This document shows, piece after piece, positions 1 through 7,191 of a stretch of 20,024 bases of DNA. A program made the translations under genes and the position numbers. The number at the start of each line of letters is the position of its first letter. Position 1 is the stretch's first letter. Source of the DNA: a bacterium (GTDB lineage Bacteria; Latescibacterota; UBA2968); contig JAPUJS010000483.1 in assembly GCA_027296045.1 (NCBI GenBank), forward strand, positions 1 through 20,024. The letters run 5' to 3'. The notes beneath the pieces were generated by a model. It had not been told where the DNA came from. It made no database searches and saw only the letters and a list, made by a program, of their open reading frames with translations.

Positions 1-114
1 AAGTGATGGGTTGGGTTTCGTGGCCCTTCGTGATTGGGGGATGTGATGGGTTGGGTTCTGTGGCCCTTCGTGATTGGGGGATGTGATGGGTTGGGTTCTG
101 TGGCCCTTCGTGAT
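1..114. repeat. 40-bp tandem repeat, nearly three copies
   Basis: The first 114 bases are a direct tandem repeat with an exact 40-base period (copies at 1-40, 41-80 and 81-114). Copies two and three are identical over the shared length; copy one differs at a few bases. The G/T-rich unit contains GTGATGGGTTGGG and TGGCCCTTCGTGAT. The array begins at the window edge, so more copies may lie to the left. An open frame runs through it on the plus strand, but it has no coding character. I see it as a noncoding minisatellite next to a terminator. Confidence 0.9.
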
Positions 115-115
115 C

Positions 116-154
116 AAAAAAAGGTTCTTCCAGGCCGCGGAGCCCGGAAGAACC
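116..154 (-). terminator. Intrinsic terminator downstream of the lipoprotein gene
   Basis: Arms at 123-131 and 146-154 form a perfect 9-bp stem (GGTTCTTCC with GGAAGAACC). It extends past one A.C mismatch by 3 further bp and closes on a six-base loop. On the minus strand the stem is followed directly by seven T residues (116-122 are A on the plus strand). This is a classical rho-independent terminator, about 130 bases beyond the stop codon of the minus-strand gene ending at 287. Confidence 0.85.
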
Positions 155-190
155 CAATCGAAGCAAGTGATACCGCTTGGTCAGTAACAT

Positions 191-235
191 ATATCGGCAT
201 TGGGGGGGTCGATCTTGAGTTCAAAATGCCAATAT
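191..235. repeat. Imperfect inverted repeat in AT-rich intergenic DNA
   Basis: Arms at 191-201 and 225-235 pair at 10 of 11 positions around a 23-base spacer that contains a run of seven G. It lies between the stop of the lipoprotein gene and the terminator at 116-154, so on the minus strand it would be in the 3' untranslated RNA. No T-tract follows it on either strand, so it is not itself a terminator. The rest of 155-286 is AT-rich with nothing else recognisable. Confidence 0.5.
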
Positions 236-286
236 TTTACATTAATCCATCGAAAATTTATGTTTAAATTTATAAATATCAAATAT

Positions 287-892
287 TTATCTATCAACAA
301 ACCTTAGACTGCGCACAATGGCCCGATACCCTTCCTGGGGGAAATCGCCCCGTACGCCATTGCCCAGCATAAAGTAGGCTTCTCGATTGCGAACCACGAC
401 GGCAGCCAGAAAACGAGTGCCCGGGAACCGGCGGTTCTGGGTAAACGGATTCTTGCGGAACTGCCATTGTAAGGCCTCGTCGTTGCCCAGGTTGACACGT
501 CGTTTTTCGCCCTGTTGTGTATACCCCTCGAATGCATCTTTCAGGGTCCCCTCATAGCTGACCACCAAATCTTCCAGGGTGGTAATTTCGTTGAGGGCGG
601 CCGGCTGCAAAAACATCTCGGGCCGGAAAAGGGTTCCCGCACTTTCAATAAATGGGCGGGACATTCGGACTTCCACACGGGCCTTGCCGTTGCTTTCTCG
701 TATGAGCTCAAAGGTTTGCACATTCAAGCCCCACGCCTCGGAAGGGCGAGAAACCTGAAACCCCCACTCATTGTTCACATAGGCCAACTCATTGAGCGGG
801 AACGTAGAATTAGGATCTGTAGGAATTTTGCCACAGCTGAGCGCCAGAAAGGCTGGCAACAAGCAAATAAATAAGATCGTTCGCCCCAACAT
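287..892 (-). CDS. Small predicted lipoprotein of unknown function
   Basis: A 201-residue protein that I do not recognise. The N-terminus has Arg4, a hydrophobic stretch (about residues 6-18) and ALSC with Cys20, consistent with a signal peptidase II site, though Ala and Leu at -3 and -2 are not the commonest lipobox residues. The mature part is polar with no further membrane segment, rich in aromatic and charged residues, and ends FVDR. It would sit anchored at the cell envelope facing the periplasm. I chose the ATG at 892 because GGGAG lies 8 nt upstream; a TTG at 907 in the same frame would add five residues but has no better ribosome site. It seems to be a single-gene unit, with a promoter-like sequence at 944-973 and a strong terminator at 116-154. 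The lipoprotein class is an inference from the signal only. Confidence 0.75.
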   Translation of the reverse strand: MLGRTILFICLLPAFLALSCGKIPTDPNSTFPLNELAYVNNEWGFQVSRPSEAWGLNVQTFELIRESNGKARVEVRMSRPFIESAGTLFRPEMFLQPAALNEITTLEDLVVSYEGTLKDAFEGYTQQGEKRRVNLGNDEALQWQFRKNPFTQNRRFPGTRFLAAVVVRNREAYFMLGNGVRGDFPQEGYRAIVRSLRFVDR

Positions 893-943
893 AGCGGCTT
901 CTCCCAATTAGAAGTGAAACCCGACCCTGCATAAAGAATAGTA

Positions 944-973
944 ATAATATATATCAAATTTCAGAACTTTCAA
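944..973 (-). promoter_or_regulatory. Candidate sigma-70-type promoter for the lipoprotein gene
   Basis: On the minus strand TTGAAA (968-973) and TATTAT (944-949) are separated by 18 bases. Each matches the sigma-70 consensus at five of six positions. It lies in the AT-rich gap between the acylase gene's stop and the lipoprotein start, giving a leader of roughly 45 nt. Unverified pattern match. Confidence 0.45.
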
Positions 974-989
974 GCTAAAATCAATGCAT

Positions 990-3320
990 TTAGGCCGGTT
1001 TCAGGCACTGGTGCGTCTCCGCCTCCACTTTAATTTGCGCCCAATCCCACAGCTGTGGAATATAGGCCACATCGGCCCACAAAGCCGCCTGATCTGCAAA
1101 ATGGGGGCTGCCCGGATGGCCCGATGCCCCAAGCGGGACGATCCACCGCGAGTTTGTCCAGTCCGACGGATCGTGTAAATAGCGATTCACCGATAAGCCG
1201 ACAACAGAAAACGGGTCGTGAACCGCATAGCTTCCGGCCAGGGGTGTATCGCCATCTCCGTGAACCGCAAAGCCGGGAGGTGACAAAAGGGAAGCGGCTT
1301 CGGGAAATACCGACGCCAGTACATGACAGGGCTTCGTGCGGTGCAATCGTCCCCAGGTCCACCCCGTTGGATCCGCCCCAAGCCGATCTTTCAACTCAAC
1401 CACGGCTTCCCGAAGCGCTTCTCCCAATCTCTCTTTCCAGGTCACGCCCACAGGCAGCAAAGCGGCATCTCCCCGTTCGATCTCCAAAATCATCTCCAGA
1501 CCAATCAGCCGAATATGCGCCTCGCCGCCTTCGAGACCTGCCAGAACCGATTCGGCAAGATCGCCCAACAGGTGACGCACCAGCCAACGGGTTGCATACA
1601 CACGGGCCATGGAATAAATCGTGGGGGCCACCAGGTCACGATCCATCCGACCGTCCCAGGAAGACAACATCGAAAGAGCTGTTTCGCAATCGGCATTCGG
1701 CGGATCGACCTGGAGCAGGGCCTCGCTAAAGATACGGGCCGGATTCGATATGAGTTCGGCATGAATCTTTGCCATATCGTCCAGCGTGGCGGTTCCCGGC
1801 ACCAATTCCAAAATTCGGGTTTGCACCCGGCGTGCCCGAAACTCAGGCGACGCATACAAGCCCACATAATAGGGATAATCGTGGGGGGCCACCCGCTGGT
1901 TGCAGGTCACCACATAGCCCTGCTCGGGATTGATCGCAGAGGGCAATTCTTCGTGAGGGATATACCCCTGCCACTCGTGCTCACCCGTCCACCCCGGCAC
2001 CGCCGTCCACCCATTTTCTTCGCCCCGAATGGGGATCCTCCCGGCATGGATATAGCCAAAATTTCCCTGCACATCCACCACAGCATAATTGTTGACTCGA
2101 TCTGTCCAATCCCGAAAAGCCTCGCGCAGCCCAGACACAGAAGTCGCCTGCATCGCATCTCTTGCCGAATCTACCCATCTCGTGCCTTCCATCAGCCCCG
2201 GATCGGTAATCGCGATCCCCACCCCCTTCGATGGGTCCCCCGCAATAACAGGTCCGTGGTGCGTAATCGTCACCTCCATAGGCACCGGATCGGTGCCCCG
2301 CACAACCAACGTCTCCTGCAACACCTCCGCAGGCCGCCACTCCCCCCGAAATTCATATTCCCTCACCCCGTCCTGCTCCCGAAACCGTTCTACAAATAAA
2401 TCCTGTGTATCGGCAGATCCATAGGTCATCCCCCAACCCACATGTTCGTTGTGACAAAAGTGCAACGCCCCCGGCATCCCCGGCACCGAATGGCCGATCA
2501 CCGTAAAATCAGGGCATGACAGGTGTATCTGATAGTATACATTTGGCGTATCCAGACCCCGATGCGAATCTCCGCCCATCAGCGGCAAGCCTGTTGCCGT
2601 GAACCTACCAGAAATCGCCCATGCATTCGAACCCTGATCTTCGGCATCCGGCAGCGGCATCCCGGTTGCTTTCTGAAGCATCTCCGTCCCATCCAGCGGA
2701 TCGCCCGCATAGGCCTCGCCCGGCGGAACCGTCACCAGGTGTCCGCGCGGATAGCCCTTCAAGAAAGACGCCATCTTCTCGGGTCCGATTCGCTCTGCCA
2801 TCAGCGTACGGAACAGCTTTGGCTCAAACGTGCCCAAAAGCGTATTGCGCATCTTATACACAGCCAGGCAGTGCCAATTTTCCCAGGGTTCGGGTCTCTC
2901 CTCCAACAACCGATATTCAACCGGCAGCTGCGCCGCCGTCTCCAAAAACGCATTGACCCCGGCGGTATAGGCATCCACCATCGCCCTTGCTTTGGCACTG
3001 GCAACTTCATAGTCCAATTTTGCCGTACGCCCCATCCCGGCCACCCGCAGCAATCGATCTTTGGCCACCGCGGACGGTCCGGCAAATTCCGCCCAGCGCC
3101 CCAGCGCCTGATGGCGGTCGAAATCCATATGCCACAACCGATCCTGAGCCGTTACAAAACCCTGCGCAAAAAATAAATCCGTTTCACGCTCTGCCCGAAT
3201 ATGGGGAATTCCCCACAGATCCCGATAAACGTCAACAGAATCCGTCAGCGCCTCAAACTGCATTGGGCACGTCACATCGGGCAATGCGGCTTGCAAATCT
3301 TCCTGGGTAATTTGAGCCAT
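990..3320 (-). CDS. Penicillin acylase family (Ntn hydrolase) amidase
   Basis: A 776-residue protein of the penicillin/acyl-homoserine-lactone acylase family, which hydrolyse amide bonds of acylated substrates and mature by autocleavage. The N-terminal part carries family signatures (DLWGIPHIRAE near 34-44, FAQGFVTAQDRLWHMD near 51-66). QGSNAWAISG places the expected nucleophile and beta-chain N-terminus at Ser231. Further on are GGDSHR (about 249-254), GMTYGSADTQDLF and VNNYAVVDVQGNFGYIHAGRIP, the usual beta-chain landmarks. Length fits the family. No signal peptide is visible at the start (MAQITQEDL), unlike many periplasmic relatives, so this version may be cytoplasmic. The ATG lies 3 nt after the stop of the upstream fusion gene, with GAGAGG inside that gene's last codons, so translation is probably coupled. 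The natural substrate cannot be inferred from sequence. Confidence 0.93.
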   Translation of the reverse strand: MAQITQEDLQAALPDVTCPMQFEALTDSVDVYRDLWGIPHIRAERETDLFFAQGFVTAQDRLWHMDFDRHQALGRWAEFAGPSAVAKDRLLRVAGMGRTAKLDYEVASAKARAMVDAYTAGVNAFLETAAQLPVEYRLLEERPEPWENWHCLAVYKMRNTLLGTFEPKLFRTLMAERIGPEKMASFLKGYPRGHLVTVPPGEAYAGDPLDGTEMLQKATGMPLPDAEDQGSNAWAISGRFTATGLPLMGGDSHRGLDTPNVYYQIHLSCPDFTVIGHSVPGMPGALHFCHNEHVGWGMTYGSADTQDLFVERFREQDGVREYEFRGEWRPAEVLQETLVVRGTDPVPMEVTITHHGPVIAGDPSKGVGIAITDPGLMEGTRWVDSARDAMQATSVSGLREAFRDWTDRVNNYAVVDVQGNFGYIHAGRIPIRGEENGWTAVPGWTGEHEWQGYIPHEELPSAINPEQGYVVTCNQRVAPHDYPYYVGLYASPEFRARRVQTRILELVPGTATLDDMAKIHAELISNPARIFSEALLQVDPPNADCETALSMLSSWDGRMDRDLVAPTIYSMARVYATRWLVRHLLGDLAESVLAGLEGGEAHIRLIGLEMILEIERGDAALLPVGVTWKERLGEALREAVVELKDRLGADPTGWTWGRLHRTKPCHVLASVFPEAASLLSPPGFAVHGDGDTPLAGSYAVHDPFSVVGLSVNRYLHDPSDWTNSRWIVPLGASGHPGSPHFADQAALWADVAYIPQLWDWAQIKVEAETHQCLKPA

Positions 3321-3323
3321 ACC

Positions 3324-6251
3324 TTAAGGTTCCTCTCCAGACTTTTGAACGCGATACGCGCTGTCTCTCTGCTCCAGTTCCGGATGCAGTCGATAAAAAA
3401 TCACCTTCACCTGCTGCATCATCGGCCCGCCAACCACCACCTGATTGTCGATCACAACCGTCGGATTCATATCCAATAGTACCCCCATTGAACGTGCCAC
3501 CTCTTGAGAGTTTGTCAATAACGCCTTCCCTTGATTGCCCGAAGCACACTGCCGCAAGGAGTGGATATCCATCCCCATCTGTTGCGCACAAGCTTCAATC
3601 GAAAGCCCCGTCTGCTTGTTTTTTATGCCCTGAATTCTGCAAAGCAGATAGTCCAGGAATCGACTGGGACCAACTTCTTGGGCACAGACATGCCATACAT
3701 CTTCATCTGCCAACATCCCCCGAGACTGTCCCAGAAAATGGAGGTTCAATCGATCCAGTGCTCCGACACTGGCCAGCCACACAATCAAATCTTCGGTGGA
3801 TGCGATTGCATATTGAGAAGCCGTACCGACAAACAAATCGATCCGTCCCGGCTCAGGCGTTCGATCCAGCAGCCGGGCAACCGGCGTCATACGGGCATCC
3901 GGAACAAAGGCCTCGCCCACTTGCTTGACCACCTGTGCAAACCTGAAAAACCGGGCGGTCTTGTCAAATTTGGCCCCTAAAATAAATGTGGGCACCCGAT
4001 CTACCTCAAACTGTGTTGCCAGCGCCTGCCCCGCTTTCGATTGGATATCCACCGTCTGCACGTGCGCCCCCGGGAAAAACGCCAGGGTAGACTGAATAAA
4101 ATGGTAGGTATCACACACCGCACAATCTGCATCGTTTAACACCGTCACAGGAAAGGATACCGGTGCCTGGAAACGGCACGCTGCATGCTCCGTATTTGGA
4201 TTCAGACACACACCCACATATCCGGGCTTGCTGCAATCTGAATCCCCTGTACAATCCGGCAGTGACGCACAAGCTGGAAGCGAAGCGTCCTTTTGGCAGA
4301 TCTCCCGGGCCAGTGCGACCGGATCAAAAAACGCCTCCACCTCCCGGCCGTTCACCAAAAGCGTGGGCGAAGCATGAATGCCCAGCAAATTTGCCCGCCG
4401 AATATTTTCGGCAAACAACCGTTCCCCTTCCCCGTTTGCCACCCATTTTTTCACCTCTTCAGCATCGATGCCCACCCTGGACGCACAAGCCTCCCAATCG
4501 CCCTGTTCCCCTTCCCGATTTCGACACAAAATATAATCGTAATACCGATTGGGAAACTGCCTCATCATCACCATCTGACGAATCCCTTCCTCAATTTCCG
4601 CATCGCCGTGCAAACTGCGGAATCGCCCCGACCCCTCCGTTGTCGTGGCTTCGCAAGCTGGCCCCTGCCTGGCTGAGCGCCTCTGTGTCGATTGGGTTTC
4701 GTTTTCTGCCCCCACCTCATCGGCAATAAAATAGAGCTGAAAATCAATCCGATCCCCGAAGGCCTTCAACGTTGGGGCCAGCGCCATCTCGGCCTGCACC
4801 CCGTAAGGACAATGGGCCATCACAAACAACGCTACCCGAACCCGTTCGCCCGACGGTGTCGATTCTAACGCCGTTTCAAGAGATGGGGCCTGATGCCCAC
4901 CTTGATGATTTATTTCGGCCAGCATAGACGCAAACCGGGCGTCAAAATCCGGGGTCTGATTGGCATCGTGACAGCTCTGACAGACCTCCCCCGACACCTG
5001 CCCCCGAATATTGCCCTTCTCCGGCCGTCTCACATGGTGTGCCCCAGGACCGTGGCAGGTCTCGCACTGAACCCCGGTCAGCGTCTCCCGATCTTTCCCA
5101 ATCTGAAACCCGGTTGCATAGCCAAACCCCGTCGTATGACAGGTCACACAATCCGGTTGATAATGTTTTTGGACCTGGAGCAACCGGTTAAACGCCCCCG
5201 CATGATGCGTCCCTTTCCAGTCTTCATACGCTGCCTCGTGACAATTCTTGCAGGCCTCTGCCCCCGCATATCCGTTCTTATTTCCACGGATCGTCTGTTC
5301 CATTTTAAATCCTGCAAATCGGGGCCGGGCGGTGGCCTGTAATACAGGATCGGACGCCACCTGTTTGTAAAACCCTTCCACCAGCTTGCCGACATCCCGA
5401 TCCTCGCCAATCTCTTCTTTCAAATAGACCTGCGTCACTTCTTGACCCGTCACCCGTCCGTCGACCACCGTCAACACGGCTTTGCCCACCGCCTTGCCCT
5501 GCGGCAAGGTCCCCAGAACAGGGGTCCCACCCCAATTTGTCTGGACCTTCTGCGACCGGCTGCTCACAACCACCCCACGCCCTGCCAACACCTCTGCCAG
5601 GGCCCCATTTGCCTCGGCCTCTAAATCGCTCAACACCACCCAAAAATCTGCCTGCACCCTGGACAACGCCTCCTGGACCGCCAGAACCGGATCCTGCAAC
5701 ATCACCCCGGCCTCATCCAGAACCCTCCGCAGATCGACCCCGGTGTGCCCCATCGTTTTGTGTTTGGACTCCACAACCAGCCCCGTCACGCCAATCACAC
5801 CGATGCGCAACCCGTTGCGCTCAAAGGATTGAAAAGCAGGAACAAGCTGTCCGTCAGATCGCATATTTGCGCTCAAAAATACCACGCCACCCGTGTCCCG
5901 CTGGGTCTCGAAAAATCCCCGGCCAAAACGCAGTTCCCCCGCACCCACATTGGCCGCATCGTATCCCATCTCCCGCATGGCCTGCACATGTACCGCACAG
6001 CGCCATTGATCCAATGCCGAATCGCCTGCAAACAATCCCCCCGCATCGACCACCAGTGCGCCGGGATGGGTCTGCCGAAGCATACGCAAAGCCGTTGCCC
6101 GTCGGCCCACACCGCCAAGCTGATTTTCGGTACATCCACACACCTCCAGAAAGCTCTGGGTATTTCCCGAATAGATCAACACGACCTCGGCCGCACCCAC
6201 CGGTATGCTGCCGATCCACAACATAACCAGAATCACAACCATCCAAACCAT
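3324..6251 (-). CDS. Exported fusion: UshA-like, tetraheme cytochrome c554-like, DsbA/thioredoxin-like
   Basis: A 975-residue exported multidomain protein. Residues 1-21 are a signal peptide ending GAA. Residues 22-300 resemble UshA/5'-nucleotidase-like metallophosphoesterases (YSGNTQSFLEVCGC, then GGVGRRATAL), but the classic metal ligands are altered: no DxH, DAGG instead of GD, and GAGELRFG instead of GNHEFD. Residues 330-430 hold four CxxCH heme sites (334-338, 368-372, 396-400, 424-428) in a cytochrome c554-like pattern including CETCHGPG. Residues 470-650 are DsbA-like with HCPYG at Cys481 and a cis-Pro region at SPT 628-630. A thioredoxin-like segment has CAVC at 710-713 and VPTF near 753-756. 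A second DsbA-like copy (about 800-950) lacks the active-site cysteines. A periplasmic redox role is inferred; the reaction is unknown. The ATG has AGGA six bases upstream, and the gene is coupled to the acylase gene downstream. Confidence 0.88.
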   Translation of the reverse strand: MVWMVVILVMLWIGSIPVGAAEVVLIYSGNTQSFLEVCGCTENQLGGVGRRATALRMLRQTHPGALVVDAGGLFAGDSALDQWRCAVHVQAMREMGYDAANVGAGELRFGRGFFETQRDTGGVVFLSANMRSDGQLVPAFQSFERNGLRIGVIGVTGLVVESKHKTMGHTGVDLRRVLDEAGVMLQDPVLAVQEALSRVQADFWVVLSDLEAEANGALAEVLAGRGVVVSSRSQKVQTNWGGTPVLGTLPQGKAVGKAVLTVVDGRVTGQEVTQVYLKEEIGEDRDVGKLVEGFYKQVASDPVLQATARPRFAGFKMEQTIRGNKNGYAGAEACKNCHEAAYEDWKGTHHAGAFNRLLQVQKHYQPDCVTCHTTGFGYATGFQIGKDRETLTGVQCETCHGPGAHHVRRPEKGNIRGQVSGEVCQSCHDANQTPDFDARFASMLAEINHQGGHQAPSLETALESTPSGERVRVALFVMAHCPYGVQAEMALAPTLKAFGDRIDFQLYFIADEVGAENETQSTQRRSARQGPACEATTTEGSGRFRSLHGDAEIEEGIRQMVMMRQFPNRYYDYILCRNREGEQGDWEACASRVGIDAEEVKKWVANGEGERLFAENIRRANLLGIHASPTLLVNGREVEAFFDPVALAREICQKDASLPACASLPDCTGDSDCSKPGYVGVCLNPNTEHAACRFQAPVSFPVTVLNDADCAVCDTYHFIQSTLAFFPGAHVQTVDIQSKAGQALATQFEVDRVPTFILGAKFDKTARFFRFAQVVKQVGEAFVPDARMTPVARLLDRTPEPGRIDLFVGTASQYAIASTEDLIVWLASVGALDRLNLHFLGQSRGMLADEDVWHVCAQEVGPSRFLDYLLCRIQGIKNKQTGLSIEACAQQMGMDIHSLRQCASGNQGKALLTNSQEVARSMGVLLDMNPTVVIDNQVVVGGPMMQQVKVIFYRLHPELEQRDSAYRVQKSGEEP

Positions 6252-6268
6252 GGCTTATCCTATGTATG

Positions 6269-6301
6269 AAAAAGGCCCGATATTCAACCGAATACCCGGC
6301 C
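6269..6301 (-). terminator. Intrinsic terminator between lepB and the fusion gene
   Basis: On the minus strand GGCC, a G.G mismatch, G-C, G.U and TATTC pair with GAATA and GGCC around a GGTT loop, followed directly by five T (A at 6269-6273 on the plus strand). It lies 27 nt past the lepB stop and ends 17 nt before the ATG of the downstream gene. That position suggests either termination of lepB with partial readthrough, or attenuation of the next gene. Confidence 0.65.
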
Positions 6302-6327
6302 CCTTCAACTGTCCAATTTTAACATAC

Positions 6328-6993
6328 TCAGTTCACAAACCCCAGCCGCCTCCAGCGAATCTTTGCCAGCACATTCCAGATGGGCGGATTGGAATCCCAG
6401 GAATAGTAGATAAACCAGGGATGTGCCTTCACCTTATCCAGCGAAACCGTGCCCCAGAACCGGCTGTCGTGACTGCTGTCCCGGTTGTCTCCCATCACAA
6501 AAATATTTCCGGGTGGTACGGTATAGGGCCCAAAATTGTCCCGCTGGCCGTATCGGCGGGGCACAATTCGGGGATCTTCATATTTCACCCCATCCGGATT
6601 TTCAAACGGCTTGCCATCCACATAAACCACCTTGTTCTTGATCTCCACCGTCTGCCCGGCCACAGCAATACAACGCTTGATAAAATCTCGGGACTCATCT
6701 TTGGGATATTCAAAAATAACCAGATCACCCGGCCGCGGATCTCGAAACCCCGGCATCCGGAAAGAAGGCAGCTTAAGATTCAAAATGGGCAACCGATCGG
6801 GCACCTGGGTCCCGAACGTCAGCTTATCGCCCAGCACATAGTCTCCCTCCAAAAACGTATCTTCCATCGATCCCGAAGGAATATGGTAGGCCTGCACGAG
6901 GGTCGCCCGGATCAGAATGGCCAAAAAAACAGCCACCACGATTTGCTTCACATACTCCTTAATCACATCTCCCGAAGACGGCTTTTTCGACAT
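6328..6993 (-). CDS. lepB: Signal peptidase I
   Basis: A 221-residue type I signal peptidase (S26 family), which removes signal peptides of exported proteins at the outer face of the inner membrane. One N-terminal membrane segment covers about residues 14-31. The catalytic serine is Ser42 in HIPSGSM, and the general-base lysine is Lys106 in FIKRCIAVAG. The C-terminal box MGDNRDSSHDSRFWG is present. Length and order fit Gram-negative-type LepB with a short anchor. The ATG at 6993 has AAGGAG 8 nt upstream. The next genes downstream encode exported products, but a terminator follows lepB, so co-transcription is uncertain. Confidence 0.97.
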   Translation of the reverse strand: MSKKPSSGDVIKEYVKQIVVAVFLAILIRATLVQAYHIPSGSMEDTFLEGDYVLGDKLTFGTQVPDRLPILNLKLPSFRMPGFRDPRPGDLVIFEYPKDESRDFIKRCIAVAGQTVEIKNKVVYVDGKPFENPDGVKYEDPRIVPRRYGQRDNFGPYTVPPGNIFVMGDNRDSSHDSRFWGTVSLDKVKAHPWFIYYSWDSNPPIWNVLAKIRWRRLGFVN

Positions 6994-7043
6994 TCACAAA
7001 CTCCTTAAAACAACAAACGACCTTATGATTTTGGCTTAGGAAC

Positions 7044-7072
7044 AATAAAAGATACGAAAAATAGGCTGGAAA
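7044..7072 (-). promoter_or_regulatory. Weak candidate promoter for lepB
   Basis: On the minus strand TTTCCA (7067-7072) and TTTATT (7044-7049) are separated by 17 bases, each four of six to consensus. It lies just after the terminator hairpin of the neighbouring operon, where a lepB promoter would be expected. The sequence match alone is modest. Confidence 0.3.
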
Positions 7073-7086
7073 GGCCACAAGTACTA

Positions 7087-7149
7087 TAAAAACAGGAGAC
7101 AGAATACAGAAGGGGAGACCGGGAAGGGCTTCTGGATTCTGTCTCCTGT
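7087..7149 (-). terminator. Long hairpin terminator at the end of the dioxygenase cluster
   Basis: Arms at 7092-7112 and 7129-7149 are complementary at 20 of 21 positions, with a 16-base loop. On the minus strand the stem is followed by TTTTTATA, so it would end transcripts coming from the oxidoreductase gene, whose stop is at 7192. The stem is longer than most terminators, and parts of it (TCTCCTGTATTCTGG-like) recur just to the right, at 7142-7155 and 7185-7201. It may therefore have come from a mobile or dispersed repeat. Confidence 0.75.
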
Positions 7150-7191
7150 ATTCTGGATTCCGGAGGGGTGGACGGGTGGGACTCTTGTCTC

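Noticed and set aside
1..114. CRISPR-like array
   Set aside because: The 40-base units are contiguous with no unique spacers, and no cas genes are present.
34..267. Plus-strand 77-codon open frame at the left edge
   Set aside because: It runs through the 40-bp repeat and the terminator hairpin, has no ribosome site and no recognisable protein character.
1323..2399. 358-codon plus-strand open frame opposite the acylase gene
   Set aside because: The minus strand encodes clear Ntn-hydrolase motifs throughout; the plus frame is a Pro/His/Arg-rich shadow.
6120..6145. Possible selenocysteine site in the UshA-like CGC motif
   Set aside because: The codons here are ordinary cysteine codons and no in-frame TGA interrupts the gene, so there is no sign of selenocysteine in this copy.
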